Shown one piece after another: positions 9,806 to 20,366 of a stretch of 64,000 nt of DNA; the stretch's first letter is position 1; every line of letters begins with the position of its first letter. Made by a program: the position numbers and the translations under genes. This DNA is from Orientallactaga sibirica (taxonomy: Eukaryota > Chordata > Mammalia > Rodentia > Dipodidae). The DNA is taken from positions 3,679,001 to 3,743,000 of the forward strand of contig JAEOAD010001365.1 of assembly GCA_036365145.1 (NCBI GenBank). Direction: 5' to 3'. The notes below the pieces were generated by a model. That model did no database searches. It saw only the letters and a list, made by a program, of their open reading frames with translations, and was not told the DNA's origin.

Positions 9806-9952
9806 TCTGTCCCCTTTTTATAAAGCAACTAATGTCATCATAGTGGCTATGCCTGCCAAAGACTCCTCCTTCAAATACCTTGAATGTGTGAATGTGAGGA
9901 TTAAGTTTCGAATACATGCCCTTTGGGGACACATTCAAACCGCAACAATGTT

Positions 9953-10246
9953 TACTAATTCTCCCTGGTATACAGTAAACCCTGCCGGCCTACAGATCGA
10001 GACGTCTTCATTTAGCAAAGCTTTCTTCTCTCTTTTGGTGTTTTGTTTGTTTGCTTGTTTGAGGTTTTCCCCTCTCTATTTTTGAATGTTTTCTTTCATT
10101 TTGTGAATTGTTGTCAACAGACTGTTGAGTATTGAATTTCTAATGTCTTTTCCTCAGATATGTTGCCCTCTCTTTACTTCTCACTCCTGTCTTTTTGGAG
10201 CATTCTGAAATGCCATCGAATTGACTTTCCATAAGTTTCGCTGTTT
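9953..10246. other. Unique flank of minisatellite array 1
   Basis: No repeat seen. It gives a unique left anchor for assaying the array that follows. Confidence 0.5.
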
Positions 10247-12401
10247 GGGCTGAGGGTAAAGATCAGCGGTAGAGCACTTGTCTAGAATCCACAGTGAGGG
10301 GCTGGGGCGTGGCTCAGCGGTAGAGCACTTGTCTAGAATCCACAGTGAGGGGCTGGGGGCGTGGCTCAGCGTTAGAGCACTTGTCTAGAATCCACAGTGA
10401 GGGGCTGGGGCGTGGCTCAGTGGTAGAGCACTTGAGAATCCACAGTGAGGGGCTGGGCGTAGTACAGCACTTGTCTAGAATCCACAGTGAGGAGCTGGGG
10501 CGTGGCTCAGTGGTAGAGCACTTGTCTAGAATCCACCAGTGAGGGCCTGGGGGCGTGGCTCAGAGGTAGAGCACTTGCCTAGAATCTACAGTGAGGGGCT
10601 GGGGGCGTGGTTCAGTGGTAGAGCACTTGTCTAGAATCCACCAGTGAGGGGCTGGGGGCGTGGCTCAGCGGTAGAGCACTTGTCTAGAATCCACCAGTGA
10701 GGGGCTGGGGGCGTGGCTCAGCGGTAGAGCACTTGTCTAGAATCCACAGTGTAGGGCTAGGTGCGTGGCTCAGTGGTAGAACACTTGTCTAGAATCCACA
10801 GTGAGGGGCTGGGGGCGTGGTTCAGTGGTAGAGCACTTGTCTAGAATCCACCAATGAGGGGCTGGGGGCGTGGCTCAGCATTAGAGCACTTGTCTAGAAT
10901 CCACAGTGAGGGGCTGGGGGCGTGGCTCAGCGTTAGAGCACTTGTCTAGAATCCACAGTGAGGGGCTGGGGGCGTGGCTCAGTGGTAGAGCACTTGTCTA
11001 GAATCCACAGTGAGGGGCTGGGGGCGTGGCTCAGCGGTAAAGCACTTGTCTAGAATCCACAGTGAGGGGCTGGGGCGTGGCTCAGCGTTAGAGCACTTGT
11101 CTAGAATCCACAGTGAGGGGCTGGGGGCGTGGCTCAGTGGTAGAGCACTTGTCTAGAATCCACAGTGAGGGTCTAGAATCCACAGTGAGGGGCTGGGGCG
11201 TGGCTCAGTGGTAGAGCACTTGTCTAGAATCCACAGTGAGGGGCTGGGGCGGGCTCAGTGGTAGAGCACTTGTCTAGAATCCACAGTGAGGGGCTGGGGC
11301 GTGGCTCAGTGGTAGAGCACTGGTCTAGAATCCACAGTGAGGGGCTGGGGCGTGGCTCAGTGGTAGAGCACTTGTCTAGAATCCACAGTGAGGGGCTGGG
11401 GCGTGGCTCAGCGGTAGAGCACTTGTCTAGAATCCACAGTGAGGGGCTGGGGCGTGGTTCAGCGGTACAGCACTTGTCTAGAATCCACAGTGAGGAGCTG
11501 GGGACGTGGCTCAGTGGTAGAGCACTTGTCTAGAATCCACCAGTGAGGGGCTGGGGGCGTGGCTCAGAGGTAGAGCACTTGTCTAGAATCCACAGTGAGG
11601 GGCTGGGGACGTGGCTCAGCGGTAGAGCACTTGTCTAGAATCCACAGTGAGGGGCTGGGACGTGGCTCAGCGGTAGAGCACTTGTCTAGAATCCACAGTG
11701 AGGGGCTGGGGATGTGGCTCAGCGGTAGAGCACTTGTCTAGAATCCACAGTGAGGGCTGGGGGCGTGGCTCAGCGGTAGAGCACTTGTCTAGAATCCACA
11801 GTGAGGGGCTGGGGACGTGGCTCAGCGGTAGAGCACTTGTCTAGAATCCACAGTGAGGGGCTGGGGGCGTGGCTCAGTGGTAGAGCACTTGTCTAGAATC
11901 CACAGTGAGGGGCTGGGGACGTGGCTCAGCGGTAGAGCACTTGTCTAGAATCCACAGTGACGGGCTGGGGGCGTGGCTCAGTGGTCAGCACTTGTCTAGA
12001 AGCCAGAGTGAGGGGCTGGGGGTGTGGCTCAGAGGTAGAGCACTTGTCTAGAATCCACAGTGAGGGGCTGGGGGTGTGACTCAGCGGTAGAGCACTTGTC
12101 TAGAATCCACAGTGAGGGGCTGGGGGCGTGGCTCAGAGGTAGAGCACTTGTCTAGAATCCACAGTGAGGGGCTGGGGGTGTGGCTCAGCGGTAGAGCACT
12201 TGTCTAGAATCCACAGTGAGGGGCTGGAGGCATGGCTCAGTGGTAGAGCACTTGTCTGGGATCCACAGTGAGCGAGTGTGGCTCAGTGGTAGAGCACTTG
12301 TCTAGAATCCAGAGTGAGGGCTGGGGGCATTAAGCAGTAGAGCACTTGTCTAGAATCCACAGTGAGGGGCTGGGGCGTGGCTCAGTTGTAGAGCTTGCCT
12401 G
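10247..12401 (+). repeat. Minisatellite array 1: about 42 copies of a ~51-bp ID-SINE-derived unit
   Basis: Head-to-tail units each run from GGGGCTGGGGGCGTGGCTCA through GCGGTAGAGCACTTG to TCTAGAATCCACAGTGA. The first ~37 bp match the 5' half of the rodent ID/tRNA-Ala type SINE head (GGGGCTGGGG...TAGCTCAGTGGTAGAGC). TGGCTCAGCGG is a perfect match to the pol III A-box consensus TRGYNNARNGG. The B box (GGTTCGANNCC) is absent from the unit. Variants include GGGGCG versus GGGGGCG versus GGGGACG, CAGCGG versus CAGTGG versus CAGAGG, and CCACAGTGA versus CCACCAGTGA. Most units hold a TCTAGA (XbaI) site. Short unit deletions occur near 10434 and 11170 and the array frays after 12250. Confidence 0.95.
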
Positions 12402-12483
12402 GAGGGTTGGGCTGATGGTTCAGCAGCAGAGTGCTTATTTAGCATGCCTAAGACTTTGTATTCCATCCTCAGGACAGAGAGAG
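12402..12483 (+). mobile_element. ID-type tRNA SINE remnant
   Basis: GGTTGGGCTGATGGTTCAGC, AGCAGAGTGCTTATTTAGCA, then TATTCCATCCTCAGGAC resembles a complete but diverged ID monomer, followed by an AG-rich tail. It directly adjoins the end of array 1, so it may be the founder element or its neighbour. Confidence 0.6.
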
Positions 12484-12651
12484 AGAGAGTCTTTTGCCTG
12501 CAAAAGCACAGTGCACCTCACTCACACAGTGGGGTGGACAAGCTTGATATGAGGTTGAAACCAGGGTATGAGAGTAAATTCAGCCATCCATTTACCTGGA
12601 GAGGAGACAGTTGGAGCAGAAAGCCATATTATAATAATAAGGAAGGAGAAG

Positions 12652-12864
12652 GCTGGAGAGATGGCTTAGCGGTTAAGGCACATGCCTGAGAAGCCTAAGG
12701 ATAAGGACCCAGTTCAATTCTCCAGGTCCCACGTAAGCCAGTTGTACATATTGTCACATGCGTCTGGAGTTCATTTGCAGTGCCTAGAGGCCCTGGCGCA
12801 CCCATTCTCACTCTTTCTCTCTATCTCCCTCTATCTGTCTCTAATAAACAAATACATAAAATAA
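12652..12864 (+). mobile_element. B2-superfamily SINE in the inter-array spacer
   Basis: Sense copy with head GGCTGGAGAGATGGCTTAGC, A box TGGCTTAGCGG, CT-rich tract and AATAAACAAATACATAAAA tail. The near-perfect flanking repeat ATAATAATAAGGAAGGAGA (~12632 and ~12865) is a target duplication. Confidence 0.95.
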
Positions 12865-12924
12865 TAATAATAAGGAAGGAGAAAAACAGAATTCCAGAAA
12901 TATTTACTCTGGGAGGCAGATTTT

Positions 12925-13038
12925 GTTGTTGTTTTGAGACAGTGTCTCACTAGGTAGTCCATGCTGGCCTGAAACTCATGATTGGTCTGACTCCATCTGC
13001 CGAGTTCTGGGGTACAAGTGTGTCTCACCACATCTGGC
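12925..13038 (-). mobile_element. Old B1 SINE fragment in the inter-array spacer
   Basis: Antisense B1 pattern: TTTGAGACAGTGTCTCACTA, CCATGCTGGCCTGAAACTCA, and CAAGTGTGTCTCACCACATC. Confidence 0.7.
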
Positions 13039-13147
13039 AAGATGAAAAGGTTTTTTTGTTGTTATTTTGTTTTCTGTGTGACTCTGAAAACCAAGAGATA
13101 AAGAAAAGCTAGAAACAAGCTATGGTCAAAATGAAGCTGATGAATTC

Positions 13148-14292
13148 CTTCACTGGTGGATTCTAGACAAGTGCTCTACCACTGAGCCACACCCCCAGCC
13201 CTTCACTGGTGGATTCTAGACAAGTGTTCTACCACTGAGCCACACCCCCAGCCCCTCACTGTGGATTCTAGACAAGTGCTTTACCACTGATCCATGTCCC
13301 CAGCCCCTCACTGTGGATTCTAGACAAGTGTTCTACCGCTGAGCCACGCCCCCAGCCCCTCACTGTGGATTCTAGACAAGTGCTCTACCACTGAGCCACG
13401 CCCCCAGCCCCTCACTGTGGATTCTAGACAAGTGCTCTACCACTGAGCCACGTCCCCAGCCCCTCACTGTGGATTCTAGACAAGTGCTCTACCGCTGAGC
13501 CACATCCCCAGCCCCTCACTGTGGATTCTAGACAAGTGCTCTGCCACTGAGTCATGCCCCCAGCCCCTCACTGTGGATTCTAGACAAGTGCTCTACCACT
13601 GAGCCACGCCCCCAGCCCCTCACTGGTGGATTCTAGACAAGTGTTCACCACTGAGCCACGCCCCAGCCCCTCACTGTGGATTCTAGACAAGTGCTCTGCC
13701 ACTGAGTCATGCCCCCAGCCCCTCACTGTGGATTCTAGACAAGTGCTCTACCACTGAGCCACGTCCCCAGCCCCTCACTGTGGATTCTAGACAAGTGCTC
13801 TACCACTGAGCCACGCCCCCAGCCCCTCACTGTGGATTCTAGACAAGCGCTCTACCACTGATCCACGCCCCCAGCCCCTCACTGTGGATTCTAGACAAGC
13901 GCTCTACCACTGATCCACGTCCCCAGCCCCTCACTGTGGATTCTAGACAAGTGTTCTACCACTGAGCCACGCCCCCAGCCCCTCACTGTGGATTCTAGAC
14001 AAGCGCTCTACCACTGATCCACGTCCCCAGCCCCTCACTGTGGATTCTAGACAAGTGTTCTACCACTGAGCCACGCCCCCAGCCCCTCACTGTGGATTCT
14101 AGACAAGTGTTCTACCACTGATCCACACCCCCAGCCCCTCACTGTGGATTCTAGACAAGGGCTCTACCACTGATCCACGTCCCCAGCCCCTCACTGTGGA
14201 TTCTAGACAAGCGCTCTACCACTGAGCCACGCCCCCAGCCCCTCACTGTGGATTCTAGACAAGCGCTCTACTTCTGAGCTATGTCCCAGCCC
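13148..14292 (-). repeat. Minisatellite array 2: about 22 copies of the same unit, inverted
   Basis: Units read TCACTGTGGATTCTAGACAA, GTGCTCTACCACTGAGCCAC, GCCCCCAGCCCC. This is the reverse complement of the array-1 unit. CCGCTGAGCCA is the inverted A box. A private variant, ACTGATCCACG in place of ACTGAGCCACG, recurs near 13285, 13858, 13910, 14009, 14119 and 14171. It is almost absent from array 1, so the arrays have been homogenised separately. The CACTGGTGG variant marks the units nearest the spacer. Confidence 0.95.
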
Positions 14293-14569
14293 ACTTCTCA
14301 CTTTTTAGTTCAGTATGAGGTCTCTCTAAGTTTCCCGCACTGACCTTGAACTCATACCTGGAAATACAAGTCTATACCACTAAGCCCTGCTGTGTAGCCC
14401 ACTCTAGTAACTAGCTGCCTCTCCAAGTTGGTAAAGAGCTTCAGAAAGAATCCCTCCCTCGCAGGATACCCAGGCCAAGGAAACTTTCCACTTCCCCAGG
14501 TCTTCAAGACTGTGCCCGTGGCTTTGGGGCTTGGGCCCTGAAGAACCTTAAGAAATAACAGGCTAAGCC

Positions 14570-14730
14570 AGGCGTGGTGGCGCAGGCCTTTAATCCCAGC
14601 ACTTGGGATGCAGAGGTAGGAGGAGTGCCAAGAGTTCGAGGCCACCCTGAGACTACATAGTGAATTCCAGGTCACCCTGAGCTACCTTGTGGAATAAAAA
14701 AAAAAGAAAAAGAAAAAGAAAGAAATAGCA
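14570..14730 (+). mobile_element. B1 SINE
   Basis: AGCCAGGCGTGGTGGCGCAG, TTTAATCCCAGCACTTGGGA, GAATTCCAGGTCACCCTGAG, then an A-rich (AAAAAG)n tail. Confidence 0.95.
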
Positions 14731-14947
14731 GGCTGTGGCCACACCTCCTCCATGGCTGGGCCCACTGCGTGCCTCACCCTGACAGGAGGCCTAGTGTGTG
14801 ACGTTCTAGCATTTCTTACTGGCTTTCCCTGCCACCACTGTCTCCCAGGAGAGGGCCTTAGTTCTTCCCTCTGTACCTGGCTCTAACTACCAACTTGCTC
14901 TGGTTTCAGCTGCCCAGAACAGGAAGAGACTCCTTTAAGTATGTTAA

Positions 14948-15240
14948 CATGGTTTGAATAGAAGTGTCCCTCCAAAAGCTGTGTCTGGGGCCTTGTTCTC
15001 TAACGGCGCAGGATTCTAGGAGGGTGCGCAACCTTTAATCAATGGAGCCTAACTGAAGAAGCAGGTGTCTGGGGAGAGGGAGGGAGTGGATTCTCGCGGG
15101 TACCTTCTCCTTGGTCTCTCCCTGTCCCTTTCTCGCCTGTCCCCTGAGACCAGGCAACCATGGACTGAAGCCTCAGAAACTGTGAGCCAAAATCACTCTT
15201 CCTCTTTTACGCTTTTGCATTTCTGTCGGGTATCTTGGAC
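14948..15240 (+). mobile_element. LTR-like element (MaLR type, tentative)
   Basis: It starts GGTTTGAATAGAAGTGTCCC and holds AAACTGTGAGCCAAAATCAC near 15177, followed by TTTCTGTCGGGTATCTTGGA. This matches the order of the other LTRs in the window. No internal region is attached. Confidence 0.6.
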
Positions 15241-15735
15241 ACGTTTGCACAAAAGGAGCATGGTTACAAACCGCAGTGCTTGAGTTTCGATCAAACATTT
15301 AGAATTTTGTTTGTTTCCCATTTCCCCCAGTTCTTTCCACGTCAGAGAAAAGAGCTGAGTCCTTTTCCTTGCACTACTGTCTCCCTGTACACATCTCATG
15401 CCTGTTAAGTGACATACTATGTCACTTACGACTAAAGAATTTTGTAAAATTTTCCCACTAAAACTTTAATAAGAGACAAAAAATACTTTGTGTGTGATCA
15501 GGCTGGGGACATGTCTCATGGGCATTTGTGTGTGGTGATTCTTGTGAAAACCAAGCCATTGCCCTGCCTGTGGTAAGAAACACAGCACAGACAGTTATAG
15601 ACAGCATGCAATACTTGATAATAATAAAATAAGAATAAAAATTAAAATGACATTAGTGACATAGATTGTTCTTTTTCTAATTAGTGTGCAAAATAATGGG
15701 TTTCATTATGACATTTTCATACATATATAACATGT
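15241..15735. other. No gene seen; AT-rich stretch
   Basis: The right half is AT-rich (AATAATAAAATAAGAATAAA near 15618). No repeat family or open frame is recognised. Confidence 0.45.
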
Positions 15736-15737
15736 AC

Positions 15738-15945
15738 TTTTTAAAAATATATTATTTATTTATTTATTTATTAGAGACAGAGAGAGAATGAGAATGGGCA
15801 CGCCAAGGCCTCTAGCCACTGCAAACGAACTCCAGATGTATGTGCCATCATGTGCATCTGGTTTACATGGGACCTGGAGAATTGAACCTGGGTCCTTAGG
15901 CTTTACAGGCATGTGCCTTAACCGCTAAGCCATCTCTCCAGCCCA
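15738..15945 (-). mobile_element. B2-superfamily SINE
   Basis: Antisense copy: (TTTA)n start, AGAATGAGAATGGGCACGCC, and CGCTAAGCCATCTCTCCAGC end. Flanks ACATGTACTTTTT and ATATGCACTTTTT look like the target duplication. Confidence 0.95.
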
Positions 15946-15954
15946 ATATGCACT

Positions 15955-16055
15955 TTTTTGACCAAGCTGGCCACAAACTCCTGGACTTAAGTGATCCTCC
16001 TGCCTCCTAAGGATCTGGACCTACCAGCCTCATTACTGAGCTTAGCTATCTATTA
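15955..16055 (-). mobile_element. Possible very old B1/7SL fragment
   Basis: GACCAAGCTGGCCACAAACT, TTAAGTGATCCTCCTGCCTC, then a degraded end. The pattern fits antisense 7SL-derived sequence but is weak. Confidence 0.4.
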
Positions 16056-16095
16056 CACTATTTTGTATTATGCTCCTTTATGTTAAAAAAAGAGT

Positions 16096-16282
16096 CAAGC
16101 TGGAAAGAAGGCTCAGCAGTTAAAGCGCTTTCTTGCAAATCCTAACAACCTGGGTTCAATCCCCGCGTACTCACGTAAAGCCTGATGCACAAAGTGGAGC
16201 ATGTATCTGGAGTTTGTTTGCAGCAGCAGAGGCCCTGGCACATGCATACTCATTCTCTCTGCCTCAAATAAATAAAAATATT
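16096..16282 (+). mobile_element. Diverged B2-superfamily SINE
   Basis: AGCTGGAAAGAAGGCTCAGC, then CTGATGCACAAAGTGGAGCA and CTCAAATAAATAAAAATA tail. It is older than its neighbour and has B box GGTTCAATCCC. Confidence 0.88.
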
Positions 16283-16289
16283 TTTTAAG

Positions 16290-16530
16290 GGGGCTGGAGA
16301 AATAGCTTAGCGGTTAAGGTGTTTGCCTGCGAAGCCAAAGGATCCCAGTTTGATTCTCCCAGACCCACATAAGCCAGATGCACAAGGGGCACATGCATCT
16401 GGAGTTCGTTTGCGGTGGCTGGAGGCCCTGGCATGCCCATTCTCTCTCTGTCTGCCTCTCTTCTATCTCTCTCTCTCTCAATCTCTCTCTCTCTGCATGC
16501 AAATAAATAAATAAATAAAAATTTAAAAAT
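16290..16530 (+). mobile_element. B2-superfamily SINE
   Basis: GGGCTGGAGAAATAGCTTAG head, CAGATGCACAAGGGGCACAT, long CT tract, then (AAAT)n. It lies in tandem with the copy just upstream, same strand. Confidence 0.95.
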
Positions 16531-16544
16531 ATATATTTTTTAAA

Positions 16545-16645
16545 AAGAGTCTCTCCATGTGGCCCAAACTGGCCTTGAGGTCATAATTCTCCTGCCTGGG
16601 CCTCCAGAGTGTTAGGATGGTGAATGCGTACCACTACACCAGGCT
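16545..16645 (-). mobile_element. B1 SINE fragment
   Basis: GAGTCTCTCCATGTGGCCCA, ACTGGCCTTGAGGTCATAAT, and ATGCGTACCACTACACCAGG are antisense B1 landmarks. Confidence 0.65.
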
Positions 16646-16862
16646 TATATTTGTAATCATTATTTTAGAATATACTCTTCCATTTATTTAAAAAAAAAAA
16701 AACAGTTTACTTCAAGACAGAGTGTTGCCATGTTAAGCCAGCACCAGCCTCACACACTCATGATTACAAAAAGCCACATGGAGTAGTTGACCTATACCAT
16801 CTAGATTTGGTGTTTGCATCACGAAATCACCAATAACACATGTATCAGAAATGTCCCCTTCT

Positions 16863-17085
16863 GGGCTGGAGAGATTGCATAGTGGTTAAGGCGCTTGCTT
16901 GCAAAGCCAAAGGACCTTGGTTCGATTCCTTATGACCCACGTCAGCCAGATGCACAAGGTGGTGCATGCGTCTGGAGTTCGTTTGCAGTGGCTGGAGGCC
17001 CTGACATGCCCATCCACGCTCCTGCTCTCTTTCTCTCTTACTCTGCCTTTTCCCCTCTCTCTAATAAATAAAAATTTTAAAAGTA
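16863..17085 (+). mobile_element. B2-superfamily SINE
   Basis: GGGCTGGAGAGATTGCATAG head, GGTTCGATTCC B box, and CTAATAAATAAAAATTTT tail. The 16-bp repeat AGAAATGTCCCCTTCT flanks it (about 16848 and 17093). Confidence 0.95.
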
Positions 17086-17109
17086 AAAAAAGAAATGTCC
17101 CCTTCTTTA

Positions 17110-18364
17110 AGTGGTGCATATATATGCGCACAAGTGCAAGAGTAGGTGTTGAAGGAGTAATTTTTACCTCAGTTTTGTAACCTTTAGAGCAATGTCAAGG
17201 GCTAATTTTGTAACTTTTACCTCAATATACAACCTGACTTTGGATTCTTCTTTGGAAGTCAAAGACAGCCCTTTCTCCCTCCACCCCCTCAGGCCTCGGA
17301 GCCCTGGAATCAGTCCTCCTACACACTATTAGCTGTCCTTTCCAAAAAATTCAAAATAAGCCATCCCCCCCTCCCCAGAGGACAAATGCGAATGATTCTA
17401 TCAATGGGGTTCTGCCCTGGGACGAGAAGAAACCTTGTATGCTTACCAGTGTCTGTCACAGCTGCCCAGTATCTGTGTTGAGGCTGCCCTGCACCTCTGC
17501 TTGGCTACCTAAGCAACTCCAGGTCCCTGATGGCCCTTATTTTCTGAAGGGGCAGAGGAGGAGGGCTGCCTGGAAGAGTGGGGAAGTGGGTTCAGGTGAC
17601 CCCAGCGTCTGCCACAGCTCTAGCTACACCTGCTACAGAGTGGCTACAGGCAGTTTGCTCAAGCTCCTCTGAGCTCTGGTTGGCTACCTGTGAAATGGGT
17701 TCACAACACCATTCCTCAATAAAAAGGACATTTGTAGGGAAAGGGGCCATGGAGATGTGCCACAAAGGGTCTCCCTGCTCCCTCTGGCCCAACCCCTTGC
17801 CTGGCTGTCAAATCCCATGTATTCACTTACTGTCTTCCCAGACACTCCTTGGCCCGTTCACACGGCTCTCTGCACAGTGACTGACTCCAGCCCATGTTTT
17901 TACCCCAGCTGGCAGGGTCCTCACTTAATCACCATATCCATCTGCCGCCCCCAGGTCCCAACACCTCTCCCCACCCCGTCAACAGGAGGGGGGAAGCAAA
18001 AGCAGAGCTCCAACCCTTTCAGCAGCCCAAGAAGAAGGTTCTGGAAACCCACTAATGACCCTGTAACCACAGGCCTGCCATCAGCAAAACCCCAAGCAAG
18101 CCATTAAGAAGAGAACTGGCCTTGGTGCTGACAGTGGACTCCTGTCACACTGTGGCGTGGCGCAGAGAGCCTGAGCGTGTCCTGTAACCTCACGGCATCC
18201 TCTGATGCCATCAGCACTGCCTGTCCCCCATGGTGGCAGTGCTGGCGGGTCCAAGCCATTGTGGGTGGGAGCGGGATGTCCTGCCTGGACCCTTGCTTCA
18301 TGCTCACTCCTGTTTAAGCGAGGTTGGTCAAGGTTATGACTCTCCCTAGATCAGGAAACACAGG
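17110..18364. other. Longest repeat-poor stretch of the left half; no gene supported
   Basis: About 1.2 kb without SINE or LTR signature. Overlapping open frames of 77-116 residues (17439-18107, plus strand) have no recognisable domain, no consistent frame and no splice context. ATTTTGTAACTTTTACCTCA near 17203 repeats part of ATTTTTACCTCAGTTTTGTAACCTTT just upstream. Confidence 0.45.
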
Positions 18365-18535
18365 TCATAGTACATGTATGTACAATCCCAGTGTACAGAC
18401 TGCATCTTAACACAGAAAGATATATGTACATTTTTACCCAGATGTGCACACCAGCATGCTCACACGTATGTGCACATATGTACCATGTACACACACATAT
18501 GGGCACATGCATATTGGTACCATAGGTATGTAGGC
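18365..18535. repeat. Imperfect CATG/TGTA-rich tract
   Basis: Alternating purine-pyrimidine sequence (TACATGTATGTACA, CACACGTATGTGCACATATG). A decayed CA-type microsatellite. Confidence 0.7.
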
Positions 18536-18875
18536 ACTTTTTCCATCTGTGGGGGTTTCTGAAGCCCCTCCCTTGGCCTGGATGGTATCCCCCTTCTGTC
18601 CCTGGTGGGCTCAGGTGGCCTCAGCAGTCTGGCTGTCCTTAGATGCCTGCTTGTCCCAGGGTCCCCTGGGCCTGGCCTGGGCTGTTCCACGAGGCAGCAG
18701 CTGCTGTTTAATTTCCCATTTTCTTTCCTTCACCAAGGAGACCTTGGAACCTGAGTGCCCGAAGGCATCAGCTCTGTGCAGAGCTGCACGGGCTTCGTTT
18801 TAGAATCTCCAGCGGTGGTGTCAGACTGTGTCAATTCCACAGTGTCAGACTTTATTTTTAAAAAAGAAAGAGAGA
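18536..18875. other. No gene seen
   Basis: GC-moderate unique sequence. The open frame at 18549-18803 (84 residues) has no recognised domain. Confidence 0.45.
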
Positions 18876-19092
18876 GGGGCTGGAGAGATAGCTTAGCAGT
18901 TAAGGTGCATGCCTGCGAAGCTTAAAGTCCCAGGTTCGATTCTCCAGGTCCCACATAAGCCAGATGCACATGGTGGTGCATGTGTCTGGGGTTCGTTTGT
19001 AGTGGCCAGAGGCCCAGGCACGCCCGTTCTCACTCACTCTCTATCTCTCTCCCTTTCTCTATCTTAAATAACTAAATCTTTAAAAAATAAAG
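18876..19092 (+). mobile_element. B2-superfamily SINE
   Basis: GGGGCTGGAGAGATAGCTTA head, GGTTCGATTCT B box, CAGATGCACATGGTGGTGCA, and an AAATAACTAAATC tail. Confidence 0.95.
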
Positions 19093-19107
19093 AAAGAAAC
19101 CATGTCT

Positions 19108-19255
19108 GGGGCTGGAGAGATGGCTTAGCGGTTAAGGCGCTTGCCTGCAAAGCCAAAGGACCCAAGTTCAATTCCCCAGGACCCACGTAAGCCAGATGCA
19201 CAAGGTGGCACTGCACCTGGAGTTAGTTTGCAGTGGCTAGAAGCCCTGGCATGCC

Positions 19256-19301
<46 letters not shown>

Positions 19302-19345
19302 CAGCCTCTTTCTCTCATCAAATAAATCAATAAATATAAATAAAA
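19108..19345 (+). mobile_element. B2-superfamily SINE with (TC)n expansion; left arm of an inverted pair
   Basis: GGGGCTGGAGAGATGGCTTA head, an A box without mismatch, and a ~40-bp (CT)n run at 19259-19299. The upstream flank AAGAAACCATGTCTGG is repeated as AAGAAACAGTGTCTGG after 19590, beyond the next, inverted SINE. Confidence 0.95.
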
Positions 19346-19570
19346 TATTTTTAATGTATTTATTTATTTGAGAGAGAAAGATGTAGATAAAGAGAAAGAC
19401 AGAGAGAGACAGAGAGAGAATGGGTGTGTGATGGCTTCCAGCCACTGCAAACAAACTCCAAATGCATGTGCCACCTTGTGCATCTGGCTTACGTGGGTCC
19501 TGGGGAATTGTAACTGGTTCCTTTGGCTTTGCAGGCAAGCTCCTTAACCCCTAAGCTATCTCTCCAGCCC
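19346..19570 (-). mobile_element. B2-superfamily SINE; right arm of an inverted pair
   Basis: Antisense copy: TTTATTTATTTGAGAGAG start, CAGCCACTGCAAACAAACTC, CTAAGCTATCTCTCCAGCCC end. It abuts the sense copy tail to tail, so a transcript through here could fold into a ~200-bp hairpin. Confidence 0.95.
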
Positions 19571-19639
19571 AAAAGTAAAATTTCTTTTTTAAAAAGAAAC
19601 AGTGTCTGGTCTAGCGTGGGCCTTCAGATAAGTGTAGGC

Positions 19640-19905
19640 ATTCGTGCACACACACAAACTTATAAATCCACACATCTTTAAATGCATACATGTGTACACT
19701 TTAATCCCAGCATGTGAAAGACACATGTACACATGCTCACATAGACAAGCATGCCATCCACATTTTCACATACACGAACACAGACATGTGTATACATAGC
19801 ACAAACATGTGTGTACAGACATGCACACACAAAGTGTGCACATGTGTATACATGTACAGATTTGTACACTCATGGAAACCCCTGCACCAAAACAATCATG
19901 CGTGC
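19640..19905. repeat. Imperfect (CA)/(ACATG) tract
   Basis: ACACATGTACACATGCTCAC-type alternating sequence across ~260 bp with no long pure run. Open frames in it are rich in His, Thr, Cys and Val as a result. Confidence 0.75.
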
Positions 19906-20366
19906 ACACCCATGCCAAAGTGCTGGAGTCCTGCTGCTGTCTGGGAAGCCCCGCCTCATCACCCGCACCCATATTTCCAGGAAGGGACCCTCTGCTGAAC
20001 AGACGGAAGCCCTCCCACAGAAGAGAGTAGAAACTCTGATTAGACGTTCCGCCGGCTGGACCCTCCCTCTTCCAGGATCCCCCGTCCCCATCATCTATCG
20101 GTGTCCTCAAATACCTTAGGAACATTCAGAGCCCCAGTTTTGAGCTGCAGAGACCACCCATGGAGGAGGACCCCAGGCATTTCTGCCTGACTCCACATCA
20201 CCCCAACTGTCCTCACACAGACACCACCCTGGATTTTACGCACCCAAAGATCGTTTCCTCCCACTGACGTGGAGGTGGAGGTGGGGGTGGACCCTTAAAG
20301 GCCTTTGTCAGTCACCCTTTGGCCATCTCTCCAAACCAAAAAAGATTGTTAAAATAAAATAAATAG
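19906..20366. other. No gene seen
   Basis: Unique-looking sequence. An open frame on the minus strand spanning 19766-20125 is mostly from the CA tract and is not supported. Confidence 0.45.

Larger units (their letters stand above)
8925..9952 (-). mobile_element. Decayed LTR-like element broken by B1/B4 insertions
   Basis: The plus strand reads ATTCTGTATTGCCACAACAG and, after several insertions, GGTTTATAGGGAACGG. It ends with CATGCCCTTTGGGGACACAT. This is the antisense order of the MaLR-like LTRs elsewhere in the window. Strongly diverged. Confidence 0.4.

Noticed and set aside
10247..14292. tRNA genes, because of repeated TGGCTCAGCGGTAGAGC text
   Set aside because: Only a tRNA 5' half is present. 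There is no anticodon arm pairing, no T arm or B box, and no acceptor closure.
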